DNA of 64,000 nucleotides from Vogesella indigofera (GTDB lineage Bacteria > Pseudomonadota > Gammaproteobacteria > Burkholderiales > Chromobacteriaceae). The notes beneath the pieces were generated by a model. That model searched no databases. It was given only the letters and a program-made list of their open reading frames with translations, and was not told the DNA's origin. The translations under genes and the position numbers were made by a program. Positions 44,800 to 54,595 of this stretch are shown here, in pieces. The stretch is from positions 160,507 to 224,506 of the forward strand of contig NZ_RBID01000017.1 in the NCBI RefSeq assembly GCF_003633895.1, read 5' to 3'. The number at the start of each line of letters is the position of its first letter. Positions within the stretch are counted from its first letter, which is position 1.

Positions 44800-45246
44800 C
44801 TATTCGTCGTCGGGCTCGCCGCGCAGCACGCGCTGGATGATGTCCATGCCGAAGCCGCGGCTGGCGAGAAAGCGCATCTGCTTCAGCCGCTCCTGCTGGT
44901 CGGCCGGCGGCCGGCCGAACTTGCGCTGCCAGATGGCGCGTGCGGTGGCCAGATCGTCCTGCTGCGCCAGCGCGGTCTGGATGGTGTCGCGGTCGATGCC
45001 GCGTTCGCGCATTTCCTGCGCCAGGCGGCGGCTGCCGTACTTGTGGCCGCGGCTGTTCGCAAACTGCTCGGCAAAGCGGCTGTCCGATTGCCAGTGGTCG
45101 GCGGCCAGCTGTTCCAGCAGCGCGTCGACTTCTGCTTCGCTGTCGGCAAACGGCGCGAGCCGCCGCTTCAGTTCCAGCCGCGAGTACTCGCGGCGGGACA
45201 GAAGATCGACGGCTCGCGCCTTCAGGCTTTTTTCAGTACCGGCCAT
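44800..45246 (-). CDS. recX: regulatory protein RecX
   Basis: The protein has 148 residues. RecX binds RecA filaments and inhibits recombination. The family pattern LLSRREYSRLELKRRLAPFA, LAADHWQSDSRFAEQFANS-type helices and RRLAQEMRERGID is present. Its ATG uses the last base of the recA stop (TGATG), so recA-recX are translationally coupled, the usual arrangement. Confidence 0.93.
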   Translation of the reverse strand: MAGTEKSLKARAVDLLSRREYSRLELKRRLAPFADSEAEVDALLEQLAADHWQSDSRFAEQFANSRGHKYGSRRLAQEMRERGIDRDTIQTALAQQDDLATARAIWQRKFGRPPADQQERLKQMRFLASRGFGMDIIQRVLRGEPDDE

Positions 45247-46310
45247 CAGGCATCAAAGGTGTCGTCGAGCAGCTCTTCTTCGTCTGCCGCGTCATCCTTG
45301 TTGGCGACTACCTGGACGCCGACGGTTTCGCGGATCTTGCGCTCGATTTCCTTGGCGATCTCCGGATTGTCCTTCAGCCACTGGCGGGTGTTGTCCTTGC
45401 CCTGGCCGATTTTCTGGCCGTTGTAGGCATACCAGGCGCCGGACTTGCTGATGAAGTCGTGCTCGACGCCCATGTCGATGATTTCGCCTTCGCGCGAGAT
45501 GCCTTCGCCGTAGAAGATGTCGAACACCGCCTGCTTGAATGGTGGCGACACCTTGTTCTTCACGACCTTGACGCGGGTCTCGTTGCCGATGACCTCTTCG
45601 CCCTTCTTGATGCCGCCGATGCGGCGGATGTCCATGCGCACCGAAGCGTAGAACTTCAGTGCGTTACCGCCGGTGGTGGTTTCCGGGCTGCCGAACATCA
45701 CCCCGATCTTCATGCGGATCTGGTTGATGAAGATCACCAGCGTGTTGGTGCGCTTGATGTTGCCGGTCAGCTTGCGCAGTGCCTGCGACATCAGGCGCGC
45801 CTGCAGGCCGACGTGGCTGTCGCCCATTTCGCCTTCGATTTCCGCCTTCGGCACCAGTGCCGCCACCGAGTCGACCACGATGATGTCGACGCCGCCGGAG
45901 CGCACCAGCATGTCGCAGATTTCCAGTGCCTGTTCGCCTGTATCCGGCTGCGAGATCAGCATCTCGTCGACCTTGACGCCCAGCTTTTGCGCGTAGGACG
46001 GGTCGAGCGCGTTTTCCGCGTCGATGTAGGCGCAGGTGCCGCCCAGTTTCTGCGCCTCGGCGACCACTTGCAGACACAGCGTGGTCTTGCCGGACGATTC
46101 CGGACCGTAGATTTCCACCACGCGACCACGCGGCAAGCCGCCAACGCCCAAGGCGAGGTCAAGGCCGAGCGAACCAGTGCTGATTACCTGCAGGTTTTCA
46201 TGCACCTGGTTGTCGCTCATGCGCATGATCGAGCCTTTGCCGAACTGCTTTTCGATCTGGGCCAGTGCTGCGCTCAGGGCCTTGCTCTTGTCTTCGGAAC
46301 GCTCCGCCAT
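45246..46310 (-). CDS. recA: recombinase RecA
   Basis: The protein has 354 residues from [16 protein letters not shown]; the ATG at 46310 is preferred over 46325 because GGAG lies just before it. Walker [10 protein letters not shown], Walker [13 protein letters not shown], the DNA-binding loop L2 region [20 protein letters not shown] and the acidic C-terminal tail ([12 protein letters not shown]) are all intact. It promotes strand exchange and, where LexA exists, SOS induction. No CTGT-N8-ACAG type LexA box was seen in the upstream 240 bp. It is divergent from hrcA. Confidence 0.97.
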   Translation of the reverse strand: MAERSEDKSKALSAALAQIEKQFGKGSIMRMSDNQVHENLQVISTGSLGLDLALGVGGLPRGRVVEIYGPESSGKTTLCLQVVAEAQKLGGTCAYIDAENALDPSYAQKLGVKVDEMLISQPDTGEQALEICDMLVRSGGVDIIVVDSVAALVPKAEIEGEMGDSHVGLQARLMSQALRKLTGNIKRTNTLVIFINQIRMKIGVMFGSPETTTGGNALKFYASVRMDIRRIGGIKKGEEVIGNETRVKVVKNKVSPPFKQAVFDIFYGEGISREGEIIDMGVEHDFISKSGAWYAYNGQKIGQGKDNTRQWLKDNPEIAKEIERKIRETVGVQVVANKDDAADEEELLDDTFDA

Positions 46311-46451
46311 GCTTGCTCCATTCATTCAACGGTGTGGTGTAAGGGATTGGGTTTGATTATGTACGTTTTCATCTGGCGTGCCAAATAAAAGCGACAGGCA
46401 ACGATGCGTGCGCGCCACAAGGGCAGGGGCGCGCGGGATATCAAGCGCCGG

Positions 46452-46479
46452 ATTATCGCACAAAACCCCCGGCGGCCAA
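46452..46479 (-). promoter_or_regulatory. candidate recA promoter
   Basis: Read leftward: TTGGCC (46479-46474), a 16-bp spacer, then GATAAT (46457-46452). The start would be near 46445, a leader of about 135 nt before recA. The -35 falls within a GCGGCCAAG-like stretch that partly resembles the 13-bp repeat. Confidence 0.5.
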
Positions 46480-46551
46480 GCTTGCTTCTGGCATAGCCGG
46501 CGGCGCAAGTAATGCTTTTGGCGGCAAGCCAAGCTGTGCCAGAATGGCCGC

Positions 46552-47568
46552 ATGTTGAATGAACGTACGCAACGCCTGCTCAAGGTGCTGGTCGAGCGCT
46601 ATATCGCCGACGGCCAGCCAGTCGCCTCGAAAACGTTGGCCGCAGTCTCCGGTCTGGAGCTGTCGCCGGCTTCCATCCGCAACATGCTGGCGGACCTGGA
46701 GGCGATGGGCCTGATTGCGTCGCCGCACACCTCGGCCGGACGGGTGCCGACGCAGCGCGGCTATCGCCTGTTCGTCGATCGCCTGATCACCATCCAGCCG
46801 CTGGCGGCGCCGATGGTGCAGGAGCTGCGCCACAACCTGCAGCCGGACAGCCCGCAGCGCGTGCTGCAGGCGGCGTCGCAGATGCTGTCGGAGCTGACCC
46901 AGTTTGCCGGCGTGGTGATGACGCCGCAGCGTCCGGATGGCGCCTTCCGCCAGATCGAGTTTTTGCGCCTGTCCGAGCGGCGGGTGCTGCTGATTCTGGT
47001 GACGCTGGAAGGCGATGTGCGCAACCACCTGTTCAATACCCCGCGCGATTACAGCGGCAGCGAGCTGATCGAGGCCGCCAATTTCCTCAACCAGCACTAC
47101 GCCGGCCAGGCGCTGGCCGGGGTGGTCGAGCGCATGGAGCAGGAGCTGACCTGCCTGCAGGGCGACATCTCCGGGCTGATGACGGAGGCGATCCGTTTCG
47201 GCCGCGAGAGCCTGAGCAGCGACGAGGTGATGGTGTCCGGCGAGGGCAAGCTGCTGTGCGCCAACGACTTCGGCGGCGACCTGCAGCGCCTGCGCGAGCT
47301 GTTCGACACCTTCCAGCGCAAGACCGAGCTGCTGCAGCTGCTGGAGCAGAGCCGGCAGGCGCCGGGCGTGAACCTGTTCATCGGCGACGAGTCTGGTGTG
47401 GTGACACTGGACGACTGCAGCGTGGTGATCGCGCCGTACCGGATGGGCGGCCAGGTGGTCGGCACCCTCGGTGTGGTCGGCCCGACGCGCATGGCCTACG
47501 AGCGGGTGATCCCCATCGTCGACATCACCGCGCGGCTGGTCTCCAGCGCACTCAATTTCAACGACTAG
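46552..47568 (+). CDS. hrcA: heat-inducible transcription repressor HrcA
   Basis: The protein has 338 residues, standard. The N-terminal winged helix has LNERTQRLLKVLVERYIADG and SPASIRNMLADLEAMGLI, followed by HTSAGRVPTQRGYRLFVD; a GAF-like effector domain follows. HrcA represses groES/groEL and dnaK operons through CIRCE elements. No CIRCE inverted repeat (TTAGCACTC-N9-GAGTGCTAA) was found near it, so any targets are outside the window. A repeat copy lies inside at 46632-46644. Confidence 0.95.
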   Translation: MLNERTQRLLKVLVERYIADGQPVASKTLAAVSGLELSPASIRNMLADLEAMGLIASPHTSAGRVPTQRGYRLFVDRLITIQPLAAPMVQELRHNLQPDSPQRVLQAASQMLSELTQFAGVVMTPQRPDGAFRQIEFLRLSERRVLLILVTLEGDVRNHLFNTPRDYSGSELIEAANFLNQHYAGQALAGVVERMEQELTCLQGDISGLMTEAIRFGRESLSSDEVMVSGEGKLLCANDFGGDLQRLRELFDTFQRKTELLQLLEQSRQAPGVNLFIGDESGVVTLDDCSVVIAPYRMGGQVVGTLGVVGPTRMAYERVIPIVDITARLVSSALNFND

Positions 47569-47588
47569 AATTCAATCACCGGCCGCCT

Positions 47589-47601
47589 TGCGGCCAACCT
47601 T
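47589..47601 (+). repeat. 13-bp uptake-sequence-like word, intergenic copy
   Basis: TGCGGCCAACCTT between the hrcA stop and the lytic transglycosylase start, 14 bp before the ATG. Confidence 0.85.
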
Positions 47602-47615
47602 TTGACGGATCCGCC

Positions 47616-48632
47616 ATGTCTTTTCTGCCCAAGATGCTGTTGTCCCTGCTGGCGCTGTGCGCCGCGCTGGCCCGTGCCGATGCCGCCTTTCTGGCGCGGC
47701 CGGACGTGCAGCGCTACATCGACGAACAGGTCGCCGCCGGTGCGCTGACGCGGCCGGAGCTGGAGGCGGTGTTCGCCAATGTCGAACTCAAGCCGAACAT
47801 CATCAACATCATGGACCGGCCGTCCACCGCGCGGCCGTGGTACCAGTTCCGTCCCAATTTCTACAGCGAGCGGCTGATGGGCGAGGGCGTGGCGTTCTGG
47901 CAGGCCAACGAGGACGCGCTGCGCCGTGCCGAGCAGCAATACCATGTCGCACCGGAAATGATCGTCGCCATCATCGGCATCGAGACCCGCTACGGCGGCA
48001 ACACCGGCAGCTTCCGCCTGGCCGATGCGTTGTCCACGCTGGCCTTCGACTACCCGCGCCGCGCCGCGTTCTTCCGCGACGAGCTGACCGAGCTGCTGCT
48101 GCTGGCGCGCAGCGAGAACGTCAATGCCTTGTCACTGAAGGGCAGCTACGCCGGGGCGATGGGCCTGCCGCAGTTCATGCCGTCCAGCTTCCGCAAGTGG
48201 GCGGTGGATTTCGACGGTGACGGCCATCGCGACATCTGGAGCAACCGCGTTGACGCCATCGGCAGCGTCGGCAACTACTTCCAGCTGCACGGCTGGCTGG
48301 GCGGCGACGACGTGGTGGTGCCGGCCGAGGTGGCGCCGGGCGAGGCGCTGGACAAGCTGCTGGCCGACAAATTCAACCTGCACTACAGCGTGGCCGAGCT
48401 GCGCGCGATGGGCGTGTCACCGCTGGCGCCGGTGCGTGACGATGCCAAGGCGGTGCTGTTTGCGCTGGAAGTGGCGCCGGGCGAGACGCGCTACTGGCTG
48501 GGACTCAATAATTTCTACACCATCACCCGCTACAACAAGAGCACGCTGTACGCGATGGTGGCGCACGAGCTGGCGCAGGAAATCCGCAACCGCTACCTGG
48601 CGGCGCGTTTTGCCGCGACGCCTGCTCCCTGA
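47616..48632 (+). CDS. mltB: lytic murein transglycosylase B
   Basis: The protein has 338 residues. Signal peptide MLLSLLALCAALARADA (no lipobox Cys, unlike the E. coli lipoprotein MltB). The catalytic Glu is in IIGIETRYGGNTGSF, followed by GSYAGAMGLPQFMPSSFRKW and the EF-hand-like Ca site DFDGDGHRDIW. It cleaves peptidoglycan glycan strands to 1,6-anhydro ends in the periplasm. The absence of a lipobox suggests a soluble periplasmic form. Confidence 0.92.
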   Translation: MSFLPKMLLSLLALCAALARADAAFLARPDVQRYIDEQVAAGALTRPELEAVFANVELKPNIINIMDRPSTARPWYQFRPNFYSERLMGEGVAFWQANEDALRRAEQQYHVAPEMIVAIIGIETRYGGNTGSFRLADALSTLAFDYPRRAAFFRDELTELLLLARSENVNALSLKGSYAGAMGLPQFMPSSFRKWAVDFDGDGHRDIWSNRVDAIGSVGNYFQLHGWLGGDDVVVPAEVAPGEALDKLLADKFNLHYSVAELRAMGVSPLAPVRDDAKAVLFALEVAPGETRYWLGLNNFYTITRYNKSTLYAMVAHELAQEIRNRYLAARFAATPAP

Positions 48633-48662
48633 ATCGGGCGCAAACTGCTAGAATCGCCCGCC

Positions 48663-50612
48663 ATGACCTATCAAGTTCTCGCCCGCAAATGGCGCCCCAA
48701 ACGCTTCGCCGATCTGGTCGGCCAGGAGCACGTGGTGCGCGCGCTCAGCAATGCGCTGAAAGAATCGCGCCTGCACCACGCCTACCTGCTGACCGGTACC
48801 CGCGGCGTGGGCAAGACCACCATTGCCCGCATCCTGGCCAAGAGCCTGAACTGCGAAACCGGCACCACCGCCGAGCCGTGCGGCGTGTGCCAGGCCTGCA
48901 CCCAGATTGACGCCGGCCGCTTTGTCGACCTGCTGGAGATCGACGCCGCGTCCAATACCGGCATCGACAACATCCGCGAAGTGCTGGAAAACGCGCAGTA
49001 CACGCCGACCATGGGCCGTTTCAAGGTCTACATCATCGACGAAGTGCACATGCTGTCCAAGAGTGCCTTCAACGCGATGCTGAAGACGCTGGAAGAGCCG
49101 CCGGCACACGTCAAGTTCATCCTCGCCACCACCGACCCGCAAAAAGTGCCGGTCACGGTGTTGTCGCGCTGCCTGCAGTTCAGCCTGCGCAACATGACGC
49201 CGCAGCAGGTGGCTGGCCATCTGGCGCACGTGCTGGATACCGAAGGCGTGAGCTTCGAGGCACCGGCGCTGGCGCTGCTCGGTCGTGCCGCCGCCGGTTC
49301 GATGCGCGATGCGCTGTCGCTGCTGGACCAGGCCATCGCCTACGGTGTCGGCGACGTGCGCGAAGACGGCGTGCGCGCGATGCTGGGCGCGGTCGATCAG
49401 CGCTACCTGTTTGCCCTGCTGGAGGCGCTGGCCGATGCCGATGGCGCGCGCCTGATGCAGGAAGTGGAAGCACTGGTGGCTCGCGGTATCGGTTTCGACA
49501 GCGCGCTGGCGGAGCTGGCGATGCTGCTGCACCAGCTGGCGCTGGCGCAGACGGTGCCGGACGCCATTGCCGCCGACGAGCCGGAGCGCGACGCGCTGTT
49601 CGCGCTGGCGCTGCGTCTGGGTGCCGAGGACGTACAGCTTTACTACCAGATCGCGCTGCATGGCCGTCGTGATCTGGCGCTGGCGCCGGACGAACACGCC
49701 GGTTTCAGCATGACCATGCTGCGCATGCTGGCCTTCCATCCGGCACAGGGCGGTGCCGAGGTGGCGCCGCGTGCCGCCGCACAGAACCGCCCGGCGCCGG
49801 GCGCGCCACAGCCTGCGGCCAACCTGGCGCCGGCAGCGGCGGCGCCATCGCCGGCGCGCGCGCTGCTGGCCAATATTGGTGGCAAGTCGGCGGTGACGCC
49901 GCCTGCCGCCGCCGAGCCGCTGCCGGCGGCAGAAACGGAACCCGAGCCCGCCCCCGCGGCGGCGCTTGCCGTCGCACCACCAGCGGCTGACACTGCGCCA
50001 TTACCGCCGGCCGATCTGGCGCCGTGGCACGAGGCACCGGTGGCACCGTCTGCGGCAGCGACCGCGCCGATGCTGGCCGTGTCCGAAGAAGTTGACGCGG
50101 CCGATACGGTCGACGACGAGATGGTCGAGCTGCCGGCAGCCGGCGACGCCGACGGCGAACTGGCCGAGTACGCGCTGCTGCAGGCGGAGGCCGATGCCAC
50201 GCCGGCGGAGCCGGCGGTCATCGCCTTCGATGGCGACTGGTCGGCGCTGATCGGCCAGCTGGGCGCCAAAATGGGCGCCGCGCGCATGCTGGCGCAGAAT
50301 GCCGCGCTGAAACTGTGGGACGGCGAGGTGTTCCACCTCGCGGTGCCGGAGGCGTTCCGCAATATGGCGGGCCGCGATTTTCAGGACAAGCTGCGCACGG
50401 TGCTGGGCGAGCATCTGGGCCGTGCGGTGCAGATCAGCGTGTCGATCGAGACGCTGGATGTGGAAACCCCGGCGATGCGGGATGCCCGCTTCAAGCGCGA
50501 GCAGCTGGCCGAGGCCAGACTGATCATGCAAAACGATAAGGTGGTACAGCAACTCGTGCAGGAAATGGGCGCGACCTTGCTGGCCGAGACGATACAACCC
50601 GTTCAGGAGTAA
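48663..50612 (+). CDS. dnaX: DNA polymerase III subunits gamma/tau
   Basis: The protein has 649 residues. Clamp-loader ATPase with Walker [10 protein letters not shown], the zinc-binding cysteines ([16 protein letters not shown]) and the DEVHMLS Walker B region. Domain III extends to about residue 365. A long Ala/Pro-rich linker (about 370-520) leads to the tau-specific C-terminal domains. No obvious A-AAA-AAG slippery site with a following hairpin was noticed at the expected gamma position, so a gamma form by frameshift is not evident. It is first in dnaX-ybaB-recR, 30 bp after mltB. Confidence 0.95.
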   Translation: MTYQVLARKWRPKRFADLVGQEHVVRALSNALKESRLHHAYLLTGTRGVGKTTIARILAKSLNCETGTTAEPCGVCQACTQIDAGRFVDLLEIDAASNTGIDNIREVLENAQYTPTMGRFKVYIIDEVHMLSKSAFNAMLKTLEEPPAHVKFILATTDPQKVPVTVLSRCLQFSLRNMTPQQVAGHLAHVLDTEGVSFEAPALALLGRAAAGSMRDALSLLDQAIAYGVGDVREDGVRAMLGAVDQRYLFALLEALADADGARLMQEVEALVARGIGFDSALAELAMLLHQLALAQTVPDAIAADEPERDALFALALRLGAEDVQLYYQIALHGRRDLALAPDEHAGFSMTMLRMLAFHPAQGGAEVAPRAAAQNRPAPGAPQPAANLAPAAAAPSPARALLANIGGKSAVTPPAAAEPLPAAETEPEPAPAAALAVAPPAADTAPLPPADLAPWHEAPVAPSAAATAPMLAVSEEVDAADTVDDEMVELPAAGDADGELAEYALLQAEADATPAEPAVIAFDGDWSALIGQLGAKMGAARMLAQNAALKLWDGEVFHLAVPEAFRNMAGRDFQDKLRTVLGEHLGRAVQISVSIETLDVETPAMRDARFKREQLAEARLIMQNDKVVQQLVQEMGATLLAETIQPVQE

Positions 50613-50616
50613 GACG

Positions 50617-50955
50617 ATGTTTGGTAAAGCCGGAATCGCGGGTCTGATGAAACAGGCCCAGCAAATGCAGGAAAACATGAAAAAGGCGCAGGAAGAACTG
50701 GCCAAGGTCGAGATCGAGGGCCAGTCCGGCGCCGGTCTGGTCAAGGTGGTGATGACCTGCAGCCACGACGTCAAGCGCGTCAGCATCGACGACAGCCTGC
50801 TGGACGATGCCAAGGAAGACAAGGAAATGCTGGAAGACCTGATCGCCGCTGCATTCAACGACGCCAGCCGCAAGGCCGACGCGCTGTCGCAGGAGCGCAT
50901 GTCCGGTTTCACCGCCGGCATGAACCTGCCGGCCGGGATGAAGCTGCCGTTCTGA
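50617..50955 (+). CDS. ybaB: YbaB/EbfC family nucleoid-associated protein
   Basis: The protein has 112 residues. It opens with the conserved [20 protein letters not shown] helix, then the central [20 protein letters not shown] and the C-terminal helix. It binds DNA as a dimer. It lies 4 bp after dnaX and is followed by the repeat-pair terminator and recR, a highly conserved order. Confidence 0.95.
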   Translation: MFGKAGIAGLMKQAQQMQENMKKAQEELAKVEIEGQSGAGLVKVVMTCSHDVKRVSIDDSLLDDAKEDKEMLEDLIAAAFNDASRKADALSQERMSGFTAGMNLPAGMKLPF

Positions 50956-50966
50956 GTCATGCCCCG

Positions 50967-51014
50967 ACAAAGGTTGGCCGCAAGCCGCGCGTGCTTGCGG
51001 CCAACCTTTTTTGT
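50967..51014 (+). terminator. terminator built from an inverted pair of the 13-bp repeat
   Basis: AAAGGTTGGCCGCAAGC (50969-50985) pairs with GCTTGCGGCCAACCTTT (50993-51009), 17 bp, loop CGCGCGT, then TTT. Words at 50970-50982 (reverse) and 50996-51008 (forward). Because it lies between ybaB and recR, it may reduce recR expression relative to dnaX. Confidence 0.85.
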
Positions 51015-51031
51015 GATCAATAGGTCCTGTC

Positions 51032-51631
51032 ATGAAAAATCCACCGTCCCTCGATCAACTGATCGCCGCGCTGAAAGTGCTGCCCGGCGTCGGCCCCAAG
51101 TCGGCACAGCGCATGGCCTTTCATCTGCTGCAACGCGACAAGGCCGGCGCCGACAAGCTGGCGCGGGCGCTGGATCGGGCGCTGCTCAATCTGCGCCACT
51201 GCGAGCGCTGCCACACCTTCAGCGAGACGCCGTTGTGCAATGTCTGCGCCGACGACAAGCGCCGTCAGGAGGTGCTGTGCGTGGTGGAGATGCCGGCCGA
51301 CCTGCTGATGCTGGAGCAGACCCGCTGCTACGATGGTCTCTACTTCGTGCTGATGGGGCGGCTGTCGCCGATGGATGGGGTCGGCCCCAAGGACATCGAC
51401 CTGGAGCGGCTGATCGCGCGCGCCTGTGACGGCGTGGTGGCCGAGGTGATCGTGGCCACCAACTTCACCGCCGAAGGCGAGGTCACCGCGCACCTGATCG
51501 CGGAAATGCTGAAGGCGCAGGGGCTGAAGGTGACGCGCATCGCGCGCGGCATGCCGGTCGGCGGCGAGCTGGAGTATGTCGATCCGGGCACGCTGGCGCA
51601 GGCGATGTACGAGCGGCGCACGCTGAGCTGA
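51032..51631 (+). CDS. recR: recombination mediator RecR
   Basis: The protein has 199 residues, standard. Helix-hairpin-helix with [17 protein letters not shown], four-Cys zinc finger ([16 protein letters not shown]), and a Toprim domain with [12 protein letters not shown] and the [13 protein letters not shown] segment. It acts with RecF/RecO to load RecA at gaps. Here a repeat-pair terminator separates it from ybaB by 76 bp, so a separate promoter may exist. Confidence 0.95.
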   Translation: MKNPPSLDQLIAALKVLPGVGPKSAQRMAFHLLQRDKAGADKLARALDRALLNLRHCERCHTFSETPLCNVCADDKRRQEVLCVVEMPADLLMLEQTRCYDGLYFVLMGRLSPMDGVGPKDIDLERLIARACDGVVAEVIVATNFTAEGEVTAHLIAEMLKAQGLKVTRIARGMPVGGELEYVDPGTLAQAMYERRTLS

Positions 51632-51653
51632 GTGCTGGCCGGCCATGAAAAAA

Positions 51654-51677
51654 CCGCCCGATCCGGGCGGCTTTTTT
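51654..51677 (+). terminator. terminator of recR
   Basis: CCGCCCG (51654-51660), loop ATC, CGGGCGG (51664-51670), then CTTTTTT. The last Ts are the start of the adjacent repeat copy. Confidence 0.85.
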
Positions 51678-51689
51678 GCGGCCAACCTT
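51677..51689 (+). repeat. 13-bp uptake-sequence-like word, intergenic copy
   Basis: TGCGGCCAACCTT directly after the recR terminator U-tract; the two overlap by one base. Confidence 0.85.
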
Positions 51690-51709
51690 GGACCTGGCCG
51701 AGCAGCTGT

Positions 51710-51831
51710 GTAGCCCGGATAAGCGTAGCGCATCAGGGGAAGGTTTGAGTGAGTGAAAAAGCCGCACCTTGTGGTGCGGCTTTTTGTTGGCTTGCGAGGC
51801 CCCGGTTGCGCCTGCGGCTTGTCCGGGCTAC
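51710..51831. repeat. REP-like element flanked by 10-bp inverted ends
   Basis: GTAGCCCGGA (51710-51719) and TCCGGGCTAC (51822-51831) are perfect inverted ends. The left end continues into TAAGCGTAGCGCATC, the pattern of a palindromic repeat known from many proteobacteria. Between them lies the dapE-side terminator. Its copy number elsewhere is not visible here. Confidence 0.55.
51756..51785. terminator. terminator between the recR side and dapE
   Basis: AAAAAGCCGCACC (51756-51768), loop TTGT, GGTGCGGCTTTTT (51773-51785), T-runs in both directions. It ends the leftward dapE transcript, 61 bp past the stop. Confidence 0.9.
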
Positions 51832-51846
51832 GAGGGGGTGATGTCG

Positions 51847-53321
<1,475 letters not shown>

Positions 53322-53346
53322 GGTGGGTGTAATCGTCGGCTGTGGT

Positions 53347-54468
53347 TCAGTGGGATAGGGTAAAGCCGGCAAAGCTTTCGCCGTCTTCCGGCTTGCTGTC
53401 TTCCGGCTTGCTGTTGTCGTGGTTGATCAGCCAGTACAGGTTGGTCGGCGAGTCGGCGTTGTGTAGCGCCTCTTCCAGCGAGATCAGGCCGTCCCTGTAC
53501 AGGCGGAACAGGGACTGTTCGAAAGTCTGCGCGCCCTCGGTCATGCTGGCCTCGATCGCTTCCTTGATCTTGTCGATCTCGCCATTGCGGATCAGGTCGG
53601 CAATGTGCGAGGTGTTGATCAGCACTTCCAGTGCCGGGCGGCGCTTGCCGTCGCTGGCGGGGATCAGCCGTTGCGAGATCACCGCCTTCAGCGCGGCCGA
53701 CAGGTCCATGAGCAGCGCGCTGCGGTTTTCCAGCGGGAAGAAGCTGATGATGCGGTTCAGCGCGTGGTAGCTGTTGTTGCCGTGCAGGGTGGAGATGCAC
53801 AGGTGGCCGGATTGCGCGTAGTTGATGGCGTGGGTCAGTGTTTCGGCGTCGCGGATCTCGCCGATCATCAGCACGTCCGGCGCCTCGCGCATCGCGCTTT
53901 TCAGCGCGTTCTGGTAGCTGTGGGTGTCGACGCCGATTTCGCGCTGGTTCACCAGCGAGCGCTTGTGTTCGAAGATGAATTCGATCGGGTCTTCCACCGT
54001 CAGGATGTGGCCGGTCTGCGTCTGGTTGCGTTGTTCGATCATCGCCGCCACCGTCGAGCTCTTGCCGGAGCCGGTGGCGCCGACGACAAAGATCAGGCCG
54101 CGCTTGAGCGAGGTCAGCTCCTTCAGCGTTTCCGGCAGGTTGAGCTGGCCCAGCGACGGAATCTTCGGCGCGATGTAACGGATGACGATGCCGATGCTGC
54201 CGCGCTGACGGAAGATGTTGACGCGGTAGTTGCCCAGCTCGTTCACCGCGGTGCCGAAGTTCATCTCCAGCTCGCGGTCGAATTCGTCGATCTGCTTCGG
54301 ACTCATCAGGCTGTGGGCGAGGCGCTGCACGTTTTCCGCGCTCAGCGGCTTGTCGTTGACCGGCAGGGTGTGGCCGTCGATCTTGATCTGCGGCGGGGCG
54401 CCGCAGCTGAAAAACAGGTCGCTGGCCTTCTTGTCGGCCATCAGTTTCAGGAACGGGAGCATGAGCAT
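53347..54468 (-). CDS. pilU: type IV pilus twitching-motility ATPase PilU/PilT family
   Basis: The protein has 373 residues. Walker A GATGSGKSSTVAAMI, the Asp box EDPIEFIFEHKRSLVNQREI, Walker B region APDVLMIGEIRDAETL and His box YAQSGHLCISTLHGNNSYH place it in the PilT/PilU retraction ATPases. The length and the tail (SLEEALHNADSPTNLYWLIN) favour PilU. Such ATPases power pilus retraction, twitching and DNA uptake. No pilT is adjacent. Alternative: a second PilT paralog. Confidence 0.85.
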   Translation of the reverse strand: MLMLPFLKLMADKKASDLFFSCGAPPQIKIDGHTLPVNDKPLSAENVQRLAHSLMSPKQIDEFDRELEMNFGTAVNELGNYRVNIFRQRGSIGIVIRYIAPKIPSLGQLNLPETLKELTSLKRGLIFVVGATGSGKSSTVAAMIEQRNQTQTGHILTVEDPIEFIFEHKRSLVNQREIGVDTHSYQNALKSAMREAPDVLMIGEIRDAETLTHAINYAQSGHLCISTLHGNNSYHALNRIISFFPLENRSALLMDLSAALKAVISQRLIPASDGKRRPALEVLINTSHIADLIRNGEIDKIKEAIEASMTEGAQTFEQSLFRLYRDGLISLEEALHNADSPTNLYWLINHDNSKPEDSKPEDGESFAGFTLSH

Positions 54469-54548
54469 GGTTGCGGGTTGCCTTGTGGTCGCCTCGGGTG
54501 GCGCTAGTCTAGCCCGAATGGTAGCCGGCTGTAGAGAGTCCGGCCATG

Positions 54549-54573
54549 AAAAAACCCGCCTGGCGGCGGGTTT
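54549..54573 (-). terminator. terminator of fadD
   Basis: AAACCCGCC (54552-54560), loop TGGC, GGCGGGTTT (54565-54573). Read leftward the hairpin is followed by a run of six U (A-run 54549-54554). Confidence 0.85.
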
Positions 54574-54595
54574 GTCGGTGACGGGTGCGAGGGCG

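Noticed and set aside
49130-49150. CAAAAAGT stretch in dnaX as a frameshift site
   Set aside because: It lies around codon 160 inside the ATPase domain, far from the gamma end point, and shows no downstream hairpin in the right place.
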